A stretch of 64,000 nt of DNA from NCBI GenBank assembly GCA_020853575.1, contig JADYYP010000053.1, positions 62,001 through 126,000 of the forward strand, given 5' to 3'. Below the pieces are notes generated by a model. The model was not told where the DNA came from. It ran no database searches and saw only the letters and a list, made by a program, of their open reading frames with translations. Of this stretch, positions 58,487 to 64,000 are shown piece by piece. Position numbers and translations under genes: made by a program. Positions within the stretch are counted from its first letter, which is position 1, and the number at the start of each line of letters is the position of its first letter. This DNA is from Planctomycetota bacterium. Lineage in GTDB: Bacteria; Planctomycetota; UBA1135; GCA-002686595.

Positions 58487-60737
58487 AATCCGTGATGGGC
58501 GCGCCCGATTTCAAGCGCCGTGCCAGTCCCGACGAGCGCTCGCTGGGCCGCACGTTGTCGATGGCCAGCCGGAGCGCGCGCTCGCTGCCGACGAGCACGA
58601 GCAGTTGCTTGGCGCGGGTCACCGCGGTGTACAGCAGATTGCGCTGCAGCATCAGGTAGTGCTGCGCGACCAAGGGGATCACGACGGCGTCGTACTCGCT
58701 GCCTTGGGAGCGGTGCACCGTGATGGCGAACGCGGGCTGCAGGTCGGCGAGCTCGTCGGCGGCGTACGCCACGCGCTTCTCGGGGAACTGGACGCTCAAG
58801 CCCTGCTCGTCGAGCGCCACCACTTGCCCCATGTCGCCGTTGAAGACCTCTTTGTCGTAGTCGTTGCGCGTGTGGATCACGCGGTCGCCGACGCGCCAGG
58901 TGCGCGCCCCGAGCCGGAACTCCTCGCTCGCGGGGCCCAGCGCGCTGCGCAAGCGCGCGTTGAGGGCGTCGACGCCGCACTCGCCCTTGTACATCGGTGC
59001 GAGCACTTGGACGTGGGTCCGCCAATCGAAGCCGAAGCTGCGCGGAATGCGCTCGGTGACGACCTCGACCGTGCGCTCCGCGCAGCGCGCAGGATCCTCG
59101 GCGTGGAAGAAGAAGAAATCCGAGGCCAGGTCGCCCTTCTCGGGCAGCACCGGCATCTGCCCAGCCAGGATGCGGTGGGCGTTGACCACGATGCGGCTCG
59201 ACCGTCCCTGCCGGTGGATGTGCGTCAGGCGGAAGGTCGGCACGCGTTGCGAGCGAAGGAGATCGTTGAGCACATTGCCCGGCGCCACCGACGGCAATTG
59301 GTCGGGATCGCCGACGAGCACCACCCGTGACGCAGTGGCGATGGCCTTGAACAGATGGTGCGCCATCACGACGTCGAGCATCGACATCTCGTCGATCACC
59401 AGCAGATCGCACGGCAAGGGGTTGCGTGCGTCGTGCGCGAACGCGCCTGAGCTCGAGTCGTATAGCAGCAAGCGGTGGATCGTCGACGCCGCGCGTCCGG
59501 TCGCTTCGGCGAGACGCTTGGCGGCGCGCCCGGTCGGCGAGGCGAGCTTCACGCGCGCGCCCGCCGCTTCGGCCAGGGAGACCACGCAGCGCACGATGGT
59601 GGTCTTCCCGACCCCTGGTCCGCCGGTGAGCAGCGCGAGCGGGTGCGCGAGCAGTCCCAGGACCGCGGCGCGCTGATCAGGGTCGAGCCGCAGGCCGCTT
59701 TGGCTTTCGTAATGCGCGAGCTGCGCGTCGCTGGCCAGCGCGCTCACCGCGTCCACGCCGCACAGGCGCACGACATTCGCCGCGAGACCGCGCTCGCTCG
59801 CCGCGAGGTAGGGCAGGTACAGCGCCGGGCCGCCGCCCTGCTCCTCGCCGTCGGCGACCACGAGCTCGCTCGCGATCAGCTCTGCCAGTGCGGACTCGAG
59901 CTTGGCGCGCTCGGACTCGAGCTGGAGCAGCTCGCTGGCCTCCTCGAGCAAGCGCTCGCGACCGAGCATCGAATGACCAGCCTCGGCCGCGGACTGCAGC
60001 GCGTGCAACAGTCCCGCGCGACAGCGCTCCGGACCGTCCCGCGCCAGCCCGAGCTCGCGCGCGATGCGATCCGCCGTGCCGAAGCCGATGCCCGCCACCG
60101 CGCCGGCCAAGCAGTAGGGATCGCCTCGGATCCTCTTCTCCGCGGCAGATCCGAGCTTGCGCACGACCGCGGCCGACTGGCGCGGTCCCAGCCCGACCGA
60201 GCGCAGGAACGCGTGCAGTTGGTGGCGCGCGAATTCGGAGCGCACGCTCTCGACCAGTTGCTCGCGCACGCTCGCGCGGAGGCCGGGGATGCCCGCGAGT
60301 CGCTCTGGCTCGCGTTGGATCACCTCGAGAGCGCTCGCGCCAAGCTGCTCGACGATGCGCCGCGCCAGCGTCTCACCGATCCCATCGAAGGCGTCGGACG
60401 CCAGGTAGCGCACCAGACCGTCGACCCCCAGCGGCGGGAGCACCTCGTAGCTCTCGAACTGGAACTGCCGGCCGTGGGCCCTGTGCGCGACCCACGCGCC
60501 GACCAGCCGCAGCCGCGCACCCGCATTGGGTGCGTCGATCTGCCCGACCGCCGTCAGGCGCATCGAGCGCCACAGATTCGGGGCCAGAGGATCGTCATAA
60601 CCTTCTTCCGGAGAGATCTTTAGGACGGTGTACAGGCTCTCCGGGCTGTGGAACGTGACGACCTCGACCAGGCCCTGCAGCACGTCCGAGCGCGATCCGG
60701 GCGGCGTCGGCGCGCGCGCTGCGGGGTCGACGCTCAC
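58476..60737 (-). CDS. recD2: RecD2-like SF1B DNA helicase
   Basis: ATP-dependent helicase of 753 residues. An N-terminal OB-like domain and helix-hairpin-helix region (FDGIGETLARRIVEQLG, LAGIPGLRASVREQL, VAGIGFGTADRIARELG) precede the motor: Q-like LDPDQRAAVLGLL, Walker A TGGPGVGKTTIV (372-379), Walker B LLVIDEMSMLDV, motif III GDPDQLPSVAPGNVL, and the C-terminal AITVHRSQGSEYDAVVIPL with LYTAVTRAKQLL. RecD2 occurs without RecBC. The GTG at 60737 is preceded by GAGG at good spacing and gives the family length; an in-frame ATG at 60812 has no ribosome site. Confidence 0.92.
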   Translation of the reverse strand: MSVDPAARAPTPPGSRSDVLQGLVEVVTFHSPESLYTVLKISPEEGYDDPLAPNLWRSMRLTAVGQIDAPNAGARLRLVGAWVAHRAHGRQFQFESYEVLPPLGVDGLVRYLASDAFDGIGETLARRIVEQLGASALEVIQREPERLAGIPGLRASVREQLVESVRSEFARHQLHAFLRSVGLGPRQSAAVVRKLGSAAEKRIRGDPYCLAGAVAGIGFGTADRIARELGLARDGPERCRAGLLHALQSAAEAGHSMLGRERLLEEASELLQLESERAKLESALAELIASELVVADGEEQGGGPALYLPYLAASERGLAANVVRLCGVDAVSALASDAQLAHYESQSGLRLDPDQRAAVLGLLAHPLALLTGGPGVGKTTIVRCVVSLAEAAGARVKLASPTGRAAKRLAEATGRAASTIHRLLLYDSSSGAFAHDARNPLPCDLLVIDEMSMLDVVMAHHLFKAIATASRVVLVGDPDQLPSVAPGNVLNDLLRSQRVPTFRLTHIHRQGRSSRIVVNAHRILAGQMPVLPEKGDLASDFFFFHAEDPARCAERTVEVVTERIPRSFGFDWRTHVQVLAPMYKGECGVDALNARLRSALGPASEEFRLGARTWRVGDRVIHTRNDYDKEVFNGDMGQVVALDEQGLSVQFPEKRVAYAADELADLQPAFAITVHRSQGSEYDAVVIPLVAQHYLMLQRNLLYTAVTRAKQLLVLVGSERALRLAIDNVRPSERSSGLARRLKSGAPITDSTP

Positions 60738-60797
60738 GCCGCGACCTCGGCAGCGGCCCGCGGGCGCCGCGCGTCGTTCGAGCGTCGCGCCAGGCCC

Positions 60798-60826
60798 TTC
60801 CCACTGCGACATTCCGCGGGTAGCAT
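60798..60826 (+). promoter_or_regulatory. Candidate rpsU promoter
   Basis: TTCCCA (60798-60803) and TAGCAT (60821-60826) are 17 bp apart. The leader to the TTG start is about 40 bases and contains AAGGA at 60859-60863. Confidence 0.4.
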
Positions 60827-60872
60827 CTCTCGCCCATTTCAACCAGCCCACAGAGCTGAAGGAAGCGTTCGC

Positions 60873-61154
60873 TTGACGATCAAGGTCCTTGTCCGACAGA
60901 ACGAGTCGCTGGAGGCGGCGCTGCGCCGCTTCAAGCGCCAGTGCAACTACAGTGGCGTGTTCCGCCTCGCGAAGGCGAAGACGTGGCACGAGAAGCGCTC
61001 CGACAAGCTGCGCCGCGAACGCCGTGAGCGCCTGCGCACGATCCAGCGCGCCACCCGCCAAGCGCGCGACCTGATCATGGGGCATCGACCCCCGCCCAAG
61101 CGGCGCATGATGGGTCCCGGCGGACCGGGCAGCGGCCCGGGTAGCCGCGGTTGA
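60873..61154 (+). CDS. rpsU: 30S ribosomal protein bS21
   Basis: Small-subunit protein of 93 residues. The N-terminal TIKVLVRQNESLEAALRRFK and RQCNYSGVFRLAKAKTWHEK are clear bS21 features, followed by the basic helix KRSDKLRRERRERLRTIQRA. The start codon is TTG, since no ATG or GTG is available in frame, with AAGGA nine bases upstream. The last 25 or so residues (from ARDLIMGHRPPPKRRMMG, ending in a Gly/Pro/Ser tail) extend beyond usual bS21 length. A strong terminator-like structure follows. Confidence 0.92.
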   Translation: MTIKVLVRQNESLEAALRRFKRQCNYSGVFRLAKAKTWHEKRSDKLRRERRERLRTIQRATRQARDLIMGHRPPPKRRMMGPGGPGSGPGSRG

Positions 61155-61165
61155 TTTTCGGCCGA

Positions 61166-61186
61166 GAGCGCCGCCCACAGGCGCTC
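61166..61186 (+). terminator. First hairpin after rpsU
   Basis: GAGCGCC (61166-61172) pairs with GGCGCTC (61180-61186) across seven bases, 11 bases after the stop codon; it precedes the larger nested structure. Confidence 0.4.
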
Positions 61187-61203
61187 GCGGCATGTTCGAA
61201 CAG

Positions 61204-61250
61204 CACGTCGCGGGAGCGCGCAGGCGCTTCGGCGACGTGTTTCACTTCTA
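61204..61250 (+). terminator. Nested hairpin terminator after rpsU
   Basis: CACGTCGC (61204-61211) pairs with GCGACGTG (61232-61239), enclosing AGCGC-GCAG-GCGCT, and is followed by TTTCACTTCTA. The architecture (outer stem, inner tetraloop hairpin, T-rich tail) matches the second half of the element at 16771-16830. Confidence 0.55.
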
Positions 61251-61297
61251 GGTGCGTGCAACGCGCACCCGTGCGATTCGTTCCGCGCTGCACCACG

Positions 61298-62353
61298 ATG
61301 CGCCTGTTGCCCAAAGACCGCGATCTCTCGAAGCCGCTGGAGAAAGTCGAGCTCTCCGTGCGGGCCAGCGATCTGCGCATGCGCGCCGAGGACGTCGAGA
61401 TCCGCCTCGACCGTTTCCTCGCACTGCACATGCAGTGGCGTTCGCGCACCTCGGTGCAGAACCTGATCCACGAGGGCTACGTGTACGTCGATGTGAGTTC
61501 GCCGGACAAGCCCAACGGCAGCGGCGAATATGCGCTCGAGACTCGGCCTGGCCGACGACTGCGCGACCGCACGCGTGTGCTCGTGATCGTGCCCGAGGGT
61601 CTGCGCGTGAATGTGATGCCGGTGCTCGACGACACGCTCGGAGTGTTGTTCGAGGACCAGGACCTGTTGGCCGTCGACAAGCCGCCGATGCTGCCGGTGC
61701 ATCCCAGCGGCCGACACCTGTCCGACACGCTGATCCAGCGCGTGCACGCTCGCTACGGCGCGGACCAACTCGAACGCGACGCGCGGCCGCGCCTGTGCCA
61801 TCGCCTCGACCGAGAGACCAGCGGCATCGTGCTCGTCGGCCTGCACCCGCGCGCGCACTCCGAGGTGCGGCGCCAGTTCGAGGAACACGAAGTCGAGAAG
61901 GAGTACCTCGCGATCGTGCAGGGCGCGCCGCAGCAGGAGTACGGGACGGTCGATTTGCCGATCGGCTCCGCGCGCGGCAGCGCGATCGGCCTGAAGATGG
62001 CGTGCCGTCCCGATGGCGACCAAGCGCGCACCGATTGGCGCGTGCTCGAGCGACGCCGCGGATGCTCGCTGGTGCGCTGCAAGCTGTTCACCGGCCGCCA
62101 GCACCAGATCCGAGTGCACATGGAGGCGATCGGGCACCCGCTGGTGGGGGACAAGCTCTACGGCTACGGCGAGGAGTTCTTCCAGAAGTACAACGACGAC
62201 GAGCTCACGCCCGACGACATCGCCAAGCTCGAGCTCCCGCGCCAGGCTCTGCACCACTGTCGTTTGGCGCTGACGCACCCGCGCACGGGCGAGCGCGTCG
62301 AGATCGCGAGCGGGCTCCCGCCCGACCTGGTGGCGTTCCTGGCCACGCGCTAG
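61298..62353 (+). CDS. RluD-family pseudouridine synthase
   Basis: rRNA/tRNA pseudouridine synthase of 351 residues. An S4 RNA-binding domain (RLDRFLALHMQWRSRTSVQN) is followed by the RluA/RluD catalytic domain with CHRLDRETSGIVLVG (catalytic aspartate in HRLDRET), VEKEYLAIVQGAP and LFTGRQHQIRVHMEAIGHPL. The ATG at 61298 starts the conserved part. The target uridine cannot be assigned between RluC, RluD and RluA-like enzymes. Confidence 0.92.
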   Translation: MRLLPKDRDLSKPLEKVELSVRASDLRMRAEDVEIRLDRFLALHMQWRSRTSVQNLIHEGYVYVDVSSPDKPNGSGEYALETRPGRRLRDRTRVLVIVPEGLRVNVMPVLDDTLGVLFEDQDLLAVDKPPMLPVHPSGRHLSDTLIQRVHARYGADQLERDARPRLCHRLDRETSGIVLVGLHPRAHSEVRRQFEEHEVEKEYLAIVQGAPQQEYGTVDLPIGSARGSAIGLKMACRPDGDQARTDWRVLERRRGCSLVRCKLFTGRQHQIRVHMEAIGHPLVGDKLYGYGEEFFQKYNDDELTPDDIAKLELPRQALHHCRLALTHPRTGERVEIASGLPPDLVAFLATR

Positions 62354-62383
62354 CGCCGCGGTGCGCCGCTACCCGCGGGAGGC

Positions 62384-62962
62384 TCAGTTCTCCGCGAGGT
62401 AGCGCTGCAACCAGTCGATTTCGAGCTCGAAGCTGCGCACCAGCTCGGGCGGCAGCACCTCGATGGCCTTGTTCTCGAAAGGGCCTTCGTCCTGCCACAC
62501 CAGGATCGCTTGCAGCGACTCCAGCGACTCCTCGAGCTGCGGGCGGGTGAAGCTGCCGTACTTCAGGAAGAAGCTGTCGTCGTCGGTGCCCGGGATCGGT
62601 GCGTCGAGCGAGGACTTGATCGAGGTGTCCTTGTCGACCATGGCGTGCATCTTCATCAGCGAGCGCACCAGCTCCTTGTCCTGCTCGTTGGCCTTGCGCA
62701 GCACCGCGCCGGCCTCCTTGCGGTCCCCGTCGCGCGCCGCAACGGAGGCCGCGCCATTGGTCGTGGCGGGCTCGTCCGTGGTCGGGGTGCGCTCGGGGGC
62801 GACAGGGGTTAGCGGCTCGGACGTCCGCGGCGCGTCTTTCGGGCCCTGTGGGCCGACTGATTGCGCCGCTTGGCCCGTCTGAGGGCCACGGGTCAACCAG
62901 TAGGCGCCACCGGCGGCGACCGCGGCGGCCAAAGTCAACGCGAAAATCGTTCGGGCAGACAT
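62384..62962 (-). CDS. Membrane-anchored or exported protein of unknown function
   Basis: Protein of 192 residues. An N-terminal hydrophobic segment (IFALTLAAAVAAGGAYWLT) is followed by a Pro/Thr/Ala-rich linker to about residue 75 and a helical, acidic C-terminal domain (EQDKELVRSLMKMHAMVDKD, RPQLEESLESLQAILVWQDE). No family recognised. TATACT, the best -10 hexamer in the window, lies twelve bases before the ATG and there is only a weak GGAGG-like stretch on the opposite strand, so the leader is very short. Confidence 0.7.
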   Translation of the reverse strand: MSARTIFALTLAAAVAAGGAYWLTRGPQTGQAAQSVGPQGPKDAPRTSEPLTPVAPERTPTTDEPATTNGAASVAARDGDRKEAGAVLRKANEQDKELVRSLMKMHAMVDKDTSIKSSLDAPIPGTDDDSFFLKYGSFTRPQLEESLESLQAILVWQDEGPFENKAIEVLPPELVRSFELEIDWLQRYLAEN

Positions 62963-62974
62963 GGAGGGTCGAGA

Positions 62975-62980
62975 AGTATA
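62975..62980 (-). promoter_or_regulatory. Candidate -10 hexamer (TATACT)
   Basis: TATACT on the minus strand, twelve bases before the ATG at 62962; no -35 match at the expected distance. Confidence 0.4.
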
Positions 62981-63079
62981 CGCCGACCGGCGCAGCCGAG
63001 CCGGCGGCGACTCAGGCGTTTGGCGCACGGCGCGACGCGGGGACTCGCAACTTCGCCGTGGACGCCGCGCGACTGCTTG

Positions 63080-63096
63080 CGCATTCCCGAAATGCG
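63080..63096 (+). other. Small inverted repeat upstream of lamin-tail gene
   Basis: CGCATT-CCCGA-AATGCG in the 63.0-63.2 kb intergenic region, an AT-richer patch about 110 bases before the ATG at 63209; possible operator. Nothing else was seen in this gap. Confidence 0.25.
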
Positions 63097-63208
63097 GATT
63101 CCAATCAAGAGGCTCAGCCCCGGGGTCGCCAATGTCGCGCACCACGGGCCGCGGTGCTGCCCCCCGACTCAGGATCACAGCGCCGCGCAACCTTCAGGAG
63201 AAACCCAC

Positions 63209-64000
63209 ATGTCGATTCGCAACACGGTTCGCCCGCTGCTCTGTACGGCGGCGGCCCTGAGCCTCGCGGGTGCCGCGAGTGCTCAGGTCGAGATCAGCCA
63301 GGTCTGGGGATCGGGCGGCAACACTTCCGCGCCGCTCTTCAGCGACTTCATCGAGATCTACAACTCGGGTGCGCCCCAGGACCTGACGGGCTGGTCGGTG
63401 CAGTACGCGTCGTCCACAGGCACGTTCTCGGCCACCAACACCACCGCGCTGCCGGCGATCGTGCTCGGAACGGGCCAATACCTGCTGGTGCAGGAAGGCA
63501 CCGGCGGAACGCTCGCCGCGGGTCAAACGCCGGCCAACCCGACCTTCAACGTCTCGGGTGCGATCGCGATGTCGGGTTCGGACGCGAAGGTCGCGCTGGT
63601 CAGCAGCACAACGGCCCTCGCCAGCGGAACGCCGACCTACGCCGTGCACACCACCCTGGTCGACTTCGTCGGCATCGGCACCGCGAACTGGAATGACTCG
63701 GCCGCGGCCGGTGGGACGTTCGCTTCGACGGGCAACTGCCCCCCGATGTCGACCGGTCTCGCTGTCTACCGCCGCAATTGCGGCGGCGCGGACACCAACG
63801 TCAGCAACCTCGACTGGTCCACGGGCTTCCCCGCTCCGCGTAACATGGCCACGCCGGTGAACGGCGGCATGACCCTGATCGGGTCGGCCTTGCCGCTGAC
63901 GCTCGAAGAGCTGCAGACCGTGCGCTTGACCGCGACGCCCTTCATGTGCGGCACGCAGGTGGTCGGAGCCGGCACGACGATGACGATCGACTTGACCGCG
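63209..64000 (+). CDS. Secreted lamin-tail domain protein, 3' end cut by window
   Basis: The first 264 codons of an exported protein; the frame is open to the window edge. A signal peptide ends AGAASAQ. A lamin-tail domain follows directly (VEISQVWGSGGNTSAPLFSD, FIEIYNSGAPQDLTGWSVQY), and the later segment PAPRNMATPVNGGMTL also fits such domains. AGGAG nine bases before the ATG is a good ribosome site. Related proteins in this lineage often carry nuclease or repeat domains further on, which cannot be seen here. Confidence 0.85.
   Translation, partial: MSIRNTVRPLLCTAAALSLAGAASAQVEISQVWGSGGNTSAPLFSDFIEIYNSGAPQDLTGWSVQYASSTGTFSATNTTALPAIVLGTGQYLLVQEGTGGTLAAGQTPANPTFNVSGAIAMSGSDAKVALVSSTTALASGTPTYAVHTTLVDFVGIGTANWNDSAAAGGTFASTGNCPPMSTGLAVYRRNCGGADTNVSNLDWSTGFPAPRNMATPVNGGMTLIGSALPLTLEELQTVRLTATPFMCGTQVVGAGTTMTIDLTA

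Overview
The window is dense, very GC-rich bacterial chromosome with no rRNA, tRNA, CRISPR array or mobile element that I can see. Content points to the Planctomycetota, probably one of the small-genome-repertoire lineages related to the Saltatorellus/Poly30-type isolates. The pointers are a DUF1800-DUF1501 gene pair, several sulfatases, vWA/YfbK and CotH/lamin-tail/FG-GAP secreted proteins, and a recurring C-terminal module of about 130 residues in four secreted proteins. Lineage is inferred from gene content, not from a marker-gene comparison.

Layout. 1-2.6 kb: a membrane histidine kinase and a sigma-54-type response regulator (4-bp overlap). 2.6-7.5 kb (minus): a class I glutamine amidotransferase, a membrane protein and aroB in one tight operon, then a DUF4870 protein and an agmatinase-like enzyme. 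7.5-11.5 kb: nrdA-nrdB (class Ia ribonucleotide reductase) behind a promoter with two tandem NrdR boxes. 11.5-14.6 kb: a DUF4375 protein, a DUF1579 lipoprotein, an alpha/beta hydrolase and a PqqB-like metallo-hydrolase. 14.6-18.3 kb: a LytS/LytT-type two-component pair, a strongly structured non-coding stretch, and two tandem paralogous membrane proteins. 18.4-24.4 kb: an ECF sigma factor, a 999-residue anti-sigma-like/vWA fusion, two unknown membrane proteins and a DUF423 protein. 24.4-30.6 kb: a sulfatase-like hydrolase with a GT-C-type membrane protein, then an ECF sigma/anti-sigma/secretin-like operon and a secreted protein. 30.6-35.1 kb: two large secreted proteins (CotH kinase; propeller-like). 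35.4-40.6 kb: tryptophan 2,3-dioxygenase, DinB-like protein, a candidate 25-residue membrane peptide, a WYL regulator, a YheT-like hydrolase, a SEC-C protein and a double zinc-ribbon protein. 40.7-47.5 kb (minus): UbiD-family decarboxylase, FGly-type sulfatase, an FG-GAP propeller protein and another secreted protein. 47.7-50.7 kb: DUF1800-DUF1501. 50.8-64 kb: housekeeping genes (Nudix, folC, DUF2752, MarR, rsgA, TrmH-type methyltransferase, rarA, recD2, rpsU, RluD-type pseudouridine synthase) and, at the right edge, a truncated lamin-tail secreted protein.

Genes are mostly short operons joined by ATGA/GTGA start-stop overlaps. Outside operons a recurring feature is a TAnnnT hexamer only 6-12 bases before the start codon with no Shine-Dalgarno, suggesting leaderless transcripts. 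The most interesting non-coding items are the tandem NrdR boxes at 7755-7802 and the nested hairpins at 16716-16830 between lytT and the paralogous membrane genes. I did not find an obvious new defence or mobile system; the best candidates for something undescribed are that structured leader with its membrane-protein pair, the shared C-terminal module, and the ECF-linked operons.
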